A stretch of 64,000 bases of DNA from assembly GCF_050269735.1 (NCBI RefSeq), contig NZ_JBNNIX010000002.1, forward strand, positions 186,001 to 250,000, written 5' to 3'. This DNA comes from Paenisporosarcina sp050269735. Its GTDB lineage: Bacteria; Bacillota; Bacilli; Bacillales_A; Planococcaceae. The notes under the pieces are model-generated. The model was not told the DNA's origin and did not search any database. It saw only the letters and a program-made list of their open reading frames with translations. Both the position numbers and the translations under genes were made by a program. Numbering within the stretch: position 1 is the first letter of the stretch; the number at the start of each line of letters is the position of its first letter. This document shows positions 18,305-26,675 of the stretch, piece after piece.

Positions 18305-18553
18305 ATGGAATTTATTTTATACCTTATTATCGGTGGTATCATTGGTTGGTTAGCAGGACTTATTTTAGGTAAAGACGTACCAGGCGGAATTATTGGTAAC
18401 ATCATTGCAGGTATCATCGGTGCATGGATTGGCGGCATGTTATTCAGCTTCGGACCAGCAGTTGCCGGTATTCAAATCATTCCAGCATTGATTGGTGCAA
18501 TTATTTTAATCTTCATCGTAAGCATGATTATGAAAGCTTTACGCAAAGCATAA
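18305..18553 (+). CDS. GlsB/YeaQ/YmgE-family stress membrane protein
   Basis: 82 residues, almost entirely hydrophobic with glycine-rich segments (LIIGGIIGWLAGLILG, NIIAGIIGAWIGGML), the pattern of transglycosylase-associated/GlsB small membrane proteins. These are general-stress proteins of unknown mechanism. ATG 18305 lies 9 bases after AGGAGAT. The SigB-like promoter agrees with a stress role. Confidence 0.88.
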   Translation: MEFILYLIIGGIIGWLAGLILGKDVPGGIIGNIIAGIIGAWIGGMLFSFGPAVAGIQIIPALIGAIILIFIVSMIMKALRKA

Positions 18554-18558
18554 TTTAT

Positions 18559-18590
18559 AGAAAGAGCCGTTCAAATGAACGGCTCTTTCT
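18559..18590. terminator. Bidirectional terminator
   Basis: AGAAAGAGCCGTTC and its exact inverse flank a 4-base loop (18559-18572 with 18577-18590), between two converging genes. Confidence 0.92.
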
Positions 18591-19276
18591 TATTGTTCAG
18601 AAGAAGCTGCTTGTCCTTTTGACCCCTGCTCTTCTTCATATTTATTATAATAATATAAGACATCTTCTACATATTCATCACTACGATTATACATGTAAAT
18701 GGCATTTTCAAGATCCCCAGTGGACGCTCCGTTACTTGCCAAATAATGCGCTGCACTAAATACTGCGTCATCGAGTTGATATGGATCTGCTTTACCATCT
18801 TGATTGGCGTCAATACCATATCCACCATATTTGGCAATAATATCTGGATTCGTTTTGTCATCCTCTGAAATATTCCCTTTTCCTTGACCTGAACAACTAG
18901 GATGCTGCCAACCAACAAAGGTACATGGCATAAACTGCATATGTCCTTCTGCCCCTACTGGGGACAAAAGAGGATCCATCGTTGAAAATTTCGTTTCAAT
19001 GCGATGATGTGCGGCTAACAAAGTCCATGGAATTTCATATTCTTTTGCAGCTTCCTGGTAAATCGGTATATATTCTTCCGGAATATCTATATCCATCATC
19101 TTTTTAGGAGCATCTTGTAGCGTTTCAGTTAAGGTATGAACGATTGGAATTCTTTGTAGATCTCCCCAGTACACACTCGTTAAAACAAACAGAGTCATTG
19201 TAATAGGAACCATAAGTATGATTAACAATCCTCTTGTAACTGCAGACAATCGTTTCGTATTCTTTCGTTTTTTCAT
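18590..19276 (-). CDS. Membrane-anchored lytic transglycosylase (SLT domain)
   Basis: 228 residues. A cytoplasmic basic head is followed by one membrane segment (LLIILMVPITMTLFVLTSV). The extracytoplasmic SLT-like domain has LLAAHHRIETKF with the likely catalytic Glu, SPVGAEGHMQFMP, and YGIDANQDGKADPYQLDDAVFSAAHYL. It should cleave peptidoglycan between MurNAc and GlcNAc. The start at 19276 is the third ATG in frame and has only a weak GGGATG site, so 19300 remains possible. Confidence 0.85.
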   Translation of the reverse strand: MKKRKNTKRLSAVTRGLLIILMVPITMTLFVLTSVYWGDLQRIPIVHTLTETLQDAPKKMMDIDIPEEYIPIYQEAAKEYEIPWTLLAAHHRIETKFSTMDPLLSPVGAEGHMQFMPCTFVGWQHPSCSGQGKGNISEDDKTNPDIIAKYGGYGIDANQDGKADPYQLDDAVFSAAHYLASNGASTGDLENAIYMYNRSDEYVEDVLYYYNKYEEEQGSKGQAASSEQ

Positions 19277-19439
19277 ACATTCGCATCCCGTTTTTTTCAT
19301 TATTTTATCACAGATGTACATACAACGTCACTTCATTTCAGTATGTACCATATCTTTCTATCTTCTCTACTTATCAAAAATACGAAAATTTACAATATAT
19401 TTTCCTTTTAGTAGACTGAAAGAAAGGAGTGACGTAAAA

Positions 19440-19826
19440 ATGTGGCAAGACTTTAAGAAATTCGCTTTAAAAGGAAATGTGATGGACTTGGCTGTCGCTG
19501 TCGTAATAGGTGCAGCTTTCAGTAAAATTGTTTCTTCCCTCGTTACAGATATTATTAGTCCGCTGATGGGTATTTTAATGGGTGGAATTGATTTTACTGG
19601 ATTAGTTGTTGAAGTGGGCAAGGAAAAGCTCATGATTGGAAACTTTATTCAATCCATTGTGGACTTTGTCATTGTTGCCTTTGCCATCTTTATGGTCATC
19701 CGCATAATGATGAAATTCCAGCGTAAAAAAGAAGCGGTTGTTGAAGAAGGTCCAGCAATCGATGCGAAAGAAGCATTGCTTACTGAAATTCGCGACTTAT
19801 TGAAAAACCAAAAAAATGATCAGTAA
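19440..19826 (+). CDS. mscL: Large-conductance mechanosensitive channel MscL
   Basis: 128 residues. N-terminal amphipathic helix MWQDFKKFALKGNVMDLAVAVVIGAAFSKIVSS, the pore helix, and the second membrane segment IVDFVIVAFAIFMVIR are all in place. Residues after 100 form the cytoplasmic helix (LLTEIRDLLK). It opens under membrane tension in hypo-osmotic shock. The ATG at 19440 follows GAAAGGAGTGACG; the open frame extends much further upstream without support. Confidence 0.97.
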   Translation: MWQDFKKFALKGNVMDLAVAVVIGAAFSKIVSSLVTDIISPLMGILMGGIDFTGLVVEVGKEKLMIGNFIQSIVDFVIVAFAIFMVIRIMMKFQRKKEAVVEEGPAIDAKEALLTEIRDLLKNQKNDQ

Positions 19827-19880
19827 CAAATCAATCAGTAATTTTATATATTGGTGATGCCAATTAAATTCATTCAAATG

Positions 19881-19928
19881 AAAAGGCAATAACATATTTA
19901 AAATATTAAATATGTTATCGCCTTTTTT
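19881..19928 (+). terminator. mscL terminator
   Basis: A 20-base arm at 19881-19900 pairs with 19907-19926 with one mismatch and is followed by T residues. Confidence 0.85.
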
Positions 19929-20089
19929 GATATCTAATTGTACTAATATATTTGGTATTAGAAGATGGAAGCTTACCCATTGCTTGATTCGAATTTGATT
20001 GTTCTTACTCCTTTCAAAGAACCTCTTCTTATAAGAAGGAATTGAAAATCAGTTGTAGAATACCTAATAAAAAGAAGGAGGACACAACT

Positions 20090-20983
20090 TTGAATGAAAA
20101 TCAGAAATTGTTAATGAATGAACTTGTGCAAGGGCAAGAAATCACCAAAGATAATTCTGATGAGATGATAGTTGAGATATTAAATGATTCATGGTATGAA
20201 GCTTCGGTTGGTTATGATCCTAAATTTCTTGGTGATGATTATGAGGTTCCACATCCAACATTCCAATGTGATGAACAGGATATTGCCACTCTAAAAGACG
20301 GAAGCAAGGTGCTTCATTACACTCATTTTTCGATAGTCATGAGTAAGTCACGCCGTTTAGCATATTATACGGTGGTAAATATTAATGGAAACCAATTGAG
20401 AAATATTCAACGTAATGATAAATGGTATCTGGATCCTCGTATCGAAATAGAATACCAATGTGGTCCTGATTTATATAAAAATAATCCACTTGATCGAGGA
20501 CATCTAGTCCGCCGCAGTGATCCTAATTGGGGAGATGCAGCGGAAAAGGCGAATAAGGATACATTCCATTTCACAAATTGTGCTCCCCAACATAGCGATT
20601 TAAATCAAAAAATCTGGTTGGATCTTGAGGATTATATTTTAAATAATGCTGAAAACTGGAATTTGAAGGTGACAGTGTTTACTGGACCAGTTTTTAGGGA
20701 GGATGACATTGTTTACAGAGGAGTTAAAATACCTTCAGAGTTTTGGAAAATCGCTATTATGGTTAAGGAAGATGGTAACCTTTCTGCAACTGCTTATATG
20801 CAGACGCAAAAAGATCTTATTGAGAGTTTGGAATTTACCTACGGTGAATATAAAACTTATCAAGTTCCAATATCAAGAATCGAAACAATTACTGGTCTAA
20901 ATTTTGGGTGTTTACGTAATCACGACCCAATTAATCCATTAGAATCACATGTGATTGAGGTACCAGATGATATAAAATTATAG
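20090..20983 (+). CDS. DNA/RNA non-specific endonuclease (DRGH family)
   Basis: 297 residues from TTG 20090, which lies 7 bases after GAAGGAGGACA; an ATG overlapping it is out of frame. NPLDRGHLVRRSDPNWG holds the catalytic DRGH His, and NCAPQHSDLNQKIW holds the metal-binding Asn of the Endonuclease_NS (NucA/EndoG) family. No signal peptide is visible, unusual for a non-specific nuclease and dangerous in the cytoplasm unless exported by another route or inhibited. No inhibitor gene is adjacent. Confidence 0.88.
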   Translation: MNENQKLLMNELVQGQEITKDNSDEMIVEILNDSWYEASVGYDPKFLGDDYEVPHPTFQCDEQDIATLKDGSKVLHYTHFSIVMSKSRRLAYYTVVNINGNQLRNIQRNDKWYLDPRIEIEYQCGPDLYKNNPLDRGHLVRRSDPNWGDAAEKANKDTFHFTNCAPQHSDLNQKIWLDLEDYILNNAENWNLKVTVFTGPVFREDDIVYRGVKIPSEFWKIAIMVKEDGNLSATAYMQTQKDLIESLEFTYGEYKTYQVPISRIETITGLNFGCLRNHDPINPLESHVIEVPDDIKL

Positions 20984-21070
20984 AATTAACCTTTATTAAT
21001 TAATCCAACTAAACAACCGTTAGTCGAGCACCCTTATACAGTATCCAGGAAAAATAACACGAAAACTAAA

Positions 21071-21116
21071 ATAGGATAGTCAGTCCCCATAGAGGACTGA
21101 CTATCCTATAAAAAAA
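21071..21116. terminator. Bidirectional terminator between nuclease and Sco genes
   Basis: ATAGGATAGTCAGTCC (21071-21086) pairs perfectly with 21094-21109; A7 follows on the + strand, which is a T run for the minus-strand gene. Confidence 0.9.
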
Positions 21117-21132
21117 TATCTGTATTAAAATT

Positions 21133-21729
21133 TTACTTTCCTTGTTCAATTAAAGCTTCCATGTCTGTTGCAATCTCTTCTTTTGGCACATCTTGAAAGC
21201 CATTATAGCTTTTTACAACAACGCCGTTTTGATCAACTAAGTAGAAGCTTTGTCCATGGACTACTTGTGTTGAAGTAGGATCAGCTTTGACGAGAGATTT
21301 AAATGATTGTCTTGCAAACTGCTCAATATAAACAGGGTCATATCCCGAAAGCAATTCCCACTTGGCTTCGTCTGGTGGGTTAAATTTTGCTAGATAATCT
21401 GTTAAGATTTCAGGCGTATCTACATTTGGATCTACGCTGAATGCTACGATTTTATAATCTTCCACACCTAATTTGATTAATTCATCCTGCACCATCGTCA
21501 TATTCATTGTCATAGGCGGACACACGGTTTCACAATTGGTGAAAATAAATGTTGCCAACCATACTTTACCTTTTAAATTTTCTAATGATACCTCTTCCCC
21601 ACGTTGTGATTCGTGAGAAAAGGACTCAACTTCCCAATCCGTTTCTGCTTTAAACTTATTCGAGTTACATCCTGCCAAAATGATTGCGCTCAATGTTATG
21701 AATGTAAATGCTCTTGCTAATTTCTTCAT
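21133..21729 (-). CDS. Sco1/SenC-family lipoprotein
   Basis: 198 residues with a lipoprotein signal peptide (LSAIILAGC, lipid-modified Cys 20). The copper site is present: CETVCP and the distal His in VVHGQSFYLVD. Sco proteins deliver copper to the CuA centre of cytochrome c oxidase or reduce its cysteines. It resembles B. subtilis YpmQ. Cytochrome maturation genes (CcdC, CcdA) lie 1.3-3.5 kb away on the same strand. Confidence 0.93.
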   Translation of the reverse strand: MKKLARAFTFITLSAIILAGCNSNKFKAETDWEVESFSHESQRGEEVSLENLKGKVWLATFIFTNCETVCPPMTMNMTMVQDELIKLGVEDYKIVAFSVDPNVDTPEILTDYLAKFNPPDEAKWELLSGYDPVYIEQFARQSFKSLVKADPTSTQVVHGQSFYLVDQNGVVVKSYNGFQDVPKEEIATDMEALIEQGK

Positions 21730-21820
21730 GGACTCTCCCCACTTTCGCTCCTTTTCATCTTATCGAATGGAATTTACGAATTCAAGGGAGGAGTATCCAG
21801 GGATTCCGACGAATTTGTGT

Positions 21821-21949
21821 CTATGCATTTTTTAATGACAACAACGCTTCGTGTATGAGTTGAAGTTTTGTTTCTACTCTATGCATCAAATAAAAAGACA
21901 CGAAGATCGGAAAACCAACTTCTTGAATTAACTTCAGCCATTGCTCCAT
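21821..21949 (-). CDS. YvrJ-family small protein
   Basis: 42 residues. The core VGFPIFVSFYLMHRVETKLQ matches the YvrJ family pattern of GFPI-x-V-x-x-YL followed by an Arg/Lys-Glu amphipathic helix. AATAGGAGG precedes the ATG at good spacing. It follows the DUF2922 and DUF1659 genes on the same strand, a trio often seen together in Bacillales. It is probably a single-pass membrane peptide; function unknown. Confidence 0.8.
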   Translation of the reverse strand: MEQWLKLIQEVGFPIFVSFYLMHRVETKLQLIHEALLSLKNA

Positions 21950-21973
21950 AATTTAGCCTCCTATTCGTAATGA

Positions 21974-22001
21974 AAGGCCGCCCCTGTTTGCGGGCAGCCT
22001 T
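21974..22001 (-). terminator. Weak hairpin between DUF2922 and YvrJ genes
   Basis: AAGGCCGCCC and GGGCAGCCTT pair with one mismatch. Only three T follow, so it probably attenuates rather than ends transcription into the YvrJ gene. Confidence 0.55.
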
Positions 22002-22009
22002 GTAATTTG

Positions 22010-22222
22010 TTATACCAGATCTGTTACATTTCGTTCGATCAATCGGGCATTAAATGCACTGGCAAGACCAAATCCATCTACTTCAAAAACCGCACTGGCA
22101 ATAAGAGCTTGCATGCCCGTTTCTACTTCCTGTGCCGTTACATTCGCACGTGGATCATCCACGGAAACGGATAGTTTTTTGCCTCCCGCTGTTTCAAATT
22201 GCATTTCTAATACTTGTGCCAT
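22010..22222 (-). CDS. DUF2922 protein
   Basis: 70 residues beginning MAQVLEMQFETAGGKKLSVSVDDPR and containing VTAQEVETGMQALIASAVF, the recognisable DUF2922 pattern. Function unknown. A good GAGGGGG site precedes the ATG. The 20-bp gap to the DUF1659 gene marks an operon. Confidence 0.85.
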   Translation of the reverse strand: MAQVLEMQFETAGGKKLSVSVDDPRANVTAQEVETGMQALIASAVFEVDGFGLASAFNARLIERNVTDLV

Positions 22223-22242
22223 TTGTTAGTTCCCCCTCTTCA

Positions 22243-22461
22243 TTAGTTTTGGATGTTACCAGTTTCAATTTTCTCTGCAGCGATAATCGGGAACGATGAA
22301 AAGCTAGATAAAATACTCGTCAATTCCGATAATTGCTCCGGTGTTGCTGTCTGTTTTACATTGCGGTACGTTTTCGCTTTTTTGATCATTTTTCCATCCT
22401 GAGTAAGTCCTGCATCATACGTTAAACGTACAACCGCTTCTTTAAAATCGACGTTTGCCAT
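22243..22461 (-). CDS. DUF1659 protein
   Basis: 72 residues; LTYDAGLTQDGKMIKKAKTYRNV matches the DUF1659 family. It is the first gene of the small-protein unit with DUF2922 and YvrJ proteins. AAAGGAGGTGATAC precedes the ATG, a near-perfect ribosome site, implying abundant synthesis. Function unknown. Confidence 0.85.
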   Translation of the reverse strand: MANVDFKEAVVRLTYDAGLTQDGKMIKKAKTYRNVKQTATPEQLSELTSILSSFSSFPIIAAEKIETGNIQN

Positions 22462-22577
22462 GTTGTATCACCTCCTTTCACTCATTACATAGAGAGAAAA
22501 TATGAAAAAGGATACATAGGGCGTGTTTTTTTTGCTATAACCTTCTATAATAGAAGAATCGTGTATAAGAGGTGAGA

Positions 22578-23009
22578 ATGTTGGGCTTAGATGGTTGGTT
22601 TTTATGGTTTATTGTATTTTGGGTATTTGTGCTTGCCGGCCTGTTTGCCATTGGTGGCTATTTTATGTTCCGCAAATTTTTAAAAGTGTTACCAAAAGAT
22701 GATGGGAAATCTGTCCTTGACTGGGAAGAACATTATGTTCAAGAGTCTCTACACTTATGGGGAGATCAGGCGAAGCTTATGTTGAATGAACTGGTCACAC
22801 CAGTTCCGGAATTATTCCGACCAGTTGCTAAACAAAAAATTGCGGGAAAAGTGGGTCAGATTGCGTTAGAGGAAAAAGCAAAATCCATCGAACATGATCA
22901 TATAATTCGAGGTTATATTCAAGCAACACCGAAGCGGGATCATAAATTCCTACGTAAAAAGCTAGAGTCGATGGAAATTGATATGACTCCTTATGAACAT
23001 TTGTTTTAG
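22578..23009 (+). CDS. yneK: DUF2621 membrane protein (YneK-like)
   Basis: 143 residues with one N-terminal membrane segment (FLWFIVFWVFVLAGLFAIGG) and a basic, helical cytoplasmic part containing LDWEEHYVQESLHLWG. This matches the DUF2621/YneK family. In B. subtilis yneK also neighbours ccdC, although here it faces ccdC. The ATG at 22578 is close to AAGAGGTG (short spacing); a TTG one codon later is possible. Confidence 0.82.
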   Translation: MLGLDGWFLWFIVFWVFVLAGLFAIGGYFMFRKFLKVLPKDDGKSVLDWEEHYVQESLHLWGDQAKLMLNELVTPVPELFRPVAKQKIAGKVGQIALEEKAKSIEHDHIIRGYIQATPKRDHKFLRKKLESMEIDMTPYEHLF

Positions 23010-23022
23010 AATCCTATAAGAA

Positions 23023-23055
23023 AAAAGCCGACCTATGAAGTAAAGGTCGGCTTTT
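23023..23055. terminator. Bidirectional terminator between yneK and ccdC
   Basis: AAAAGCCGACCT (23023-23034) pairs exactly with 23044-23055; it overlaps the ccdC stop codon. Confidence 0.9.
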
Positions 23056-23560
23056 CTATGTGATGATTAGTGATTTTCTTTTCAAGATTCCTATATTGAA
23101 TCAGCATCGCAATGCGCCAAGGTACAATCATTCCAAATGCGAGAATCCAGAACATTCCGCTTAACTCGCCAACATGAATGGTTGAGCTTAATATGACTTT
23201 TGCAATTAACCTCACAATCAACAAACCAATTAATATAAAAATGAATGCTTTTGATTGCTTCAAATAAATATCGTTATTTTTCACTTCAAATTTGGATGTC
23301 CAAATTAATACCAATGAAAAAAGTACACCTACACCTAGTGCCTCGGCAATTTGCATGGGCGGAACACGAAAATACTCAAAGACAAACATCAACGCCCCGG
23401 TAGACATGAATAATGGCGGCAAAATAATTTTCTTTGCACTGACCGGTCTTTTAGCAGATTTAGCGCGCACCGTCATCACAATTGTGCCCATGACCACTGC
23501 CATGATGGTTGAACCAATAATTAGCCATTGCGAAGGAATTTGTTTTAACAGTTCAAACAT
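23033..23560 (-). CDS. ccdC: CcdC-family membrane protein
   Basis: 175 residues with about five membrane segments and the conserved RPVSAKKIILPPLFMSTGA and EYFRVPP. This is the CcdC/DUF1453 family, linked to the ccdA locus in B. subtilis but not strictly required for cytochrome c maturation there. It overlaps the upstream thioredoxin-like gene by 8 bp, so the genes are coupled. Confidence 0.87.
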   Translation of the reverse strand: MFELLKQIPSQWLIIGSTIMAVVMGTIVMTVRAKSAKRPVSAKKIILPPLFMSTGALMFVFEYFRVPPMQIAEALGVGVLFSLVLIWTSKFEVKNNDIYLKQSKAFIFILIGLLIVRLIAKVILSSTIHVGELSGMFWILAFGMIVPWRIAMLIQYRNLEKKITNHHIEKPTFTS

Positions 23561-23885
23561 TGGATTCCTCCCATTTCTGTAATTCTTGTAGTTTTTCCAA
23601 AACTTCTTGTACAGCTACGAACCTAGCATACCGTATGTACTCTTTGCCTTGTAACATCAAAATGACAACAGGTGCTGTGAATAAACTGAGTTGCCCTGCA
23701 AGCTCAGGGACCTCTGCTGCATTTACGACATAAAACGGAATCGACACACTACTTTGGAGTACATCGATTTGCGGATATAAACCTTCACATACCGAGCAGT
23801 TCGTCGTTTTTACAAACAGCAATAGGTGTATTTCGCGTTGAACGACTTCCTGCCATTGTTCATAAGTAGTTATGGATTTCATCAT
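23553..23885 (-). CDS. Thioredoxin-like protein in the ccd operon
   Basis: 110 residues starting at ATG 23885, six bases after GAGGAG. TTNCSVCEGLYPQID carries a CxxC redox pair at the start of a thioredoxin fold, and the cis-Pro loop TAPVVIL follows. No signal peptide is visible, so it is probably cytoplasmic. It sits between ccdA and ccdC, where B. subtilis has the CheY-like ccdB (yneI). A role as electron donor or acceptor for CcdA is inference from position. Confidence 0.83.
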   Translation of the reverse strand: MMKSITTYEQWQEVVQREIHLLLFVKTTNCSVCEGLYPQIDVLQSSVSIPFYVVNAAEVPELAGQLSLFTAPVVILMLQGKEYIRYARFVAVQEVLEKLQELQKWEESNV

Positions 23886-23922
23886 CAACAACTCCTCTGC
23901 CTCATTTTATTTATTCTACCTG

Positions 23923-24633
23923 TTAAAACCCTTGGAAGTCACCAAAAATCGGACTCAACATACGGATAATAAATGTCATTCCGTCAAAGAATAATAAAAT
24001 CCCGACTGCAATCATGATATAACCGCCAATTTTGACGATTTTCGCATTATGTTTTCGAATCCATCCAAGTCTCGTTATGAATAAAGACAGGAGGAAAAAC
24101 GGAATAGCGAATCCAAGAACATAAGCAAGCATATACCACACGCCTGAACCTGGGTTATCTGCAGCTAATATAAACACAGAAGCCAAGATCGGGCCTGTAC
24201 ATGGTTGCCAACCAGCTGCAAAAGCCATGCCGATTATCACAGTACCAAAATAACCGGAGGGTCTATTTTTAAATTGAATTCTTCGCTCTTTCATTAAAAA
24301 CTCAGGTTTGAAAACGCCAACAACAAGTAAACCAAATAACACGATGAAAATGGCTCCAACTTGGCGAATTAAATCTTGATTCTGCTGGAAAAACGTATAG
24401 AACAAACTTGTGCTAAACCCTAGCGCAATAAATATACTGGAAAAACCAAGTAGGAAAAATAACGTATGCAACATTCCGCGTCTTTGCAAAATGCCTCGTT
24501 CCGTTTTCAGTTCATCCAACGTCATACCAGTAATATAAGAAAGAAATGCTGGATATAAAGGCAGAGTACACGGCGAGATGAAACTTAAAAAACCGGCTCC
24601 AAATGCCAATAATAAATTGATATCAGTCGTCAT
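23923..24633 (-). CDS. ccdA: Cytochrome c biogenesis protein CcdA
   Basis: 236 residues, six membrane segments. The two redox cysteines are in FISPCTLPLYPAFLSY near residue 22 and GWQPCTGPILAS near residue 145. CcdA passes electrons across the membrane to extracytoplasmic thioredoxin-like proteins for haem attachment and spore cortex synthesis. ATG 24633 follows AAAAGGAGCGAC. First gene of the unit ccdA - thioredoxin-like - ccdC. Confidence 0.95.
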   Translation of the reverse strand: MTTDINLLLAFGAGFLSFISPCTLPLYPAFLSYITGMTLDELKTERGILQRRGMLHTLFFLLGFSSIFIALGFSTSLFYTFFQQNQDLIRQVGAIFIVLFGLLVVGVFKPEFLMKERRIQFKNRPSGYFGTVIIGMAFAAGWQPCTGPILASVFILAADNPGSGVWYMLAYVLGFAIPFFLLSLFITRLGWIRKHNAKIVKIGGYIMIAVGILLFFDGMTFIIRMLSPIFGDFQGF

Positions 24634-24901
24634 CAAAGTCGCTCCTTTTCAGTACTCCTAACATCGTATCAAATAATCAGTCAAATGACGTCAATATTGC
24701 TTGTGACATTTTTTTGTCCAAGTAAAAATGCTGGGTAGTTGTTAACATTCTTTAAATCCAGCTCTTAATAGTTGTTATTTCTAACTAGTGTAATTTATTT
24801 ACAGATACCAGTCTTGAATAACTCTTAACTGGAATATCTTTAAATTAGTCAGTCTTTATAGTCTTTATTGAAAAATTGGAAGAAACTTAGGAGGATTAAT
24901 T

Positions 24902-25870
24902 CTGAAAGCAATTGTGTGTTACAAATATGGTTCACCTGATGTTCTTGAAATGTCAGAGGTGGAAAAACCCACCCCCGAGGACAATCAAGTACTTGTTAAA
25001 GTTCATGCAGCATCCGTGAACTATGGTAACCTGGTTCTTTTGAGAGGAGAACCGTTCTTAGCCCGCTTTGCTTTCGGACTACTAAAACCTAAATACACCA
25101 TACCTGGCGGTGACATAGCGGGTCGAGTTGAAGCAGTCGGGAAAGATGTTAAACAGTTTCTACCTGGCGATGAGGTATTCGGAGATTTATCAGGTTGTGG
25201 ATGGTCTGGATTGGCCGAATATGTAGCTGTTCCTGAAAATGCGTTAGCCACAAAGCCAGCCAATATTTCCTTTGTGGAAGCTGCTGCTGTACCTATGGCG
25301 GGAGTCACAGCCTTACAGGGACTTCGGGATAAAGGCAAAATTCAGCCAGGACAAAAAGTATTGATTAATGGTGCCTCTGGTGGCGTGGGGACTTTCGCAG
25401 TACAGATTGCCAAATCATTCGGGGCTGATGTTACTGCTGTGTGCAGTACGAGAAATTTGGGTATTGTACAATCGATTGGAGCAGACCATGTCATTGACTA
25501 TACAAAGGAAGATTTCACAAAAAAAGCGGAGCGTTATGACCTGATTCTTGCTGTTAACGGATATCAACCCATTTCTGCATATAAGCGTGCATTAAATCCC
25601 CATGGAAATTATGTTGTGGTCGGAGGTGCAGGTGCACAACTTACTCAAGCAATGTTTCTAGGACCTTGGCATTCATTTATCAGCAATAAAAAAATGGGGA
25701 ACATGTTACAAAGAGCAAACCAAAAAGATCTGATTTATATGAAAGAACTACTTGAGGCCGGCAAAGTAAAACCAGTGATTGATAGATGTTATAAGTTCAG
25801 TGCAGTACCTGATGCTTTCAGGTATTTTGAAGAAGGTCACGCTCAAGGGAAAATTGTCATCACTGTGTGA
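24902..25870 (+). CDS. NAD(P)-dependent zinc-less alcohol dehydrogenase / quinone oxidoreductase family
   Basis: The family normally begins MKAIV-x-YKYGSPDVLE. Here these codons are preceded by AGGAGG and start with CTG at 24902 (CTG AAA GCA ATT GTG), so a rare CTG start giving 322 residues is proposed; the first canonical start is the GTG at 24914. The GroES-like half is followed by a Rossmann half with VLINGASGGVGTFAVQIAK. No catalytic zinc Cys set is evident, as in quinone reductases. It stands alone with its own terminator. Confidence 0.88.
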   Translation: MKAIVCYKYGSPDVLEMSEVEKPTPEDNQVLVKVHAASVNYGNLVLLRGEPFLARFAFGLLKPKYTIPGGDIAGRVEAVGKDVKQFLPGDEVFGDLSGCGWSGLAEYVAVPENALATKPANISFVEAAAVPMAGVTALQGLRDKGKIQPGQKVLINGASGGVGTFAVQIAKSFGADVTAVCSTRNLGIVQSIGADHVIDYTKEDFTKKAERYDLILAVNGYQPISAYKRALNPHGNYVVVGGAGAQLTQAMFLGPWHSFISNKKMGNMLQRANQKDLIYMKELLEAGKVKPVIDRCYKFSAVPDAFRYFEEGHAQGKIVITV

Positions 25871-26253
25871 AAAAGTTGTTGAAATAATATAGTAGCGAAA
25901 AAGCTAGAAAAGATTAATTTAATGAAAATATAAGAACGCACATTTTAGATTTTTATGAAATGTGCGTTCTCTTACATTCCAGGGATATTGGCGATGGCTT
26001 GAGTCAGTAACATTACTTTGCTTGTATAAAAATACTGATTAAGACAACTGTGCCATAAAACTCGATTTGAAAAATTAACTTCTTTTTAGTTCAGCAACAA
26101 ACCGATAGAATATCAAATAAGTGCTTTAAACAAGGAATTTGATAATGTATGAAACGATTATTCTGTCGGTTGCAGTTTCCAATACTACAGAGATATGGAT
26201 AGAATGAATTTAAACAAATGACTCATCCTATAAAAAAGGAGATGAGCTCAATT
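25871..26253. other. Intergenic region with a terminator and no gene
   Basis: 383 bases. The first part contains the quinone-oxidoreductase terminator; the rest is AT-rich and should hold the promoter of the DUF3889 gene. No ORF with a ribosome site was seen. Confidence 0.5.
25932..25973 (+). terminator. Terminator after the quinone oxidoreductase gene
   Basis: AGAACGCACATTT (25933-25945) pairs exactly with 25958-25970. Confidence 0.88.
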
Positions 26254-26583
26254 TTGCGAAAAACTTTTATTGCACTTGGACTTATTATGACATCCAATGC
26301 AACACTTACACATATTCCGTCAATTGCTCATGCAGAAGGAGAAATTCCAGCCTACGCTAAGTGGGGACAGCTCGCGGTTTTAGAGACAAAATCTAAATAT
26401 CCTGATGCTGATATTATTGACTACTTGCACGAAGGCAGAGAAACTAAAGAAGATTCAACAATTGAAAAATTTAAGCTATGGTTAAAAGATGGGAACAAAG
26501 AATTTGGTGTTTTCGTAAGGATTGAATTTAAAACCGATACCGAAGAAGTTGTTAATATTGAATTTCAAGAAACGGATAGATAA
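26254..26583 (+). CDS. Exported DUF3889 protein
   Basis: 109 residues from TTG 26254 behind AAAAAGGAGATGA; an in-frame ATG lies inside that ribosome site. A signal peptide ends near SIAHA. The mature part starts EIPAYAKWGQLAVLETKSKYP and includes DYLHEGRE, the DUF3889 pattern seen in Bacillus secreted proteins. Function unknown; it may be an anti-sigma or envelope stress-linked protein in other genomes, not testable here. Confidence 0.78.
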   Translation: MRKTFIALGLIMTSNATLTHIPSIAHAEGEIPAYAKWGQLAVLETKSKYPDADIIDYLHEGRETKEDSTIEKFKLWLKDGNKEFGVFVRIEFKTDTEEVVNIEFQETDR

Positions 26584-26637
26584 GTCATAATGTTTGAAGT
26601 CCGACATATGTATTGGCAAAACATATATTTCATTAAT

Positions 26638-26674
26638 AAAGAGCAATGACTATTTCAAGTCGTTGCTCTTTTTA
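26638..26674. terminator. Terminator between DUF3889 gene and convergent lipoprotein-like gene
   Basis: AAAGAGCAATGAC pairs with GTCGTTGCTCTTT with one mismatch and T5 follows. Confidence 0.85.
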
Positions 26675-26675
26675 C

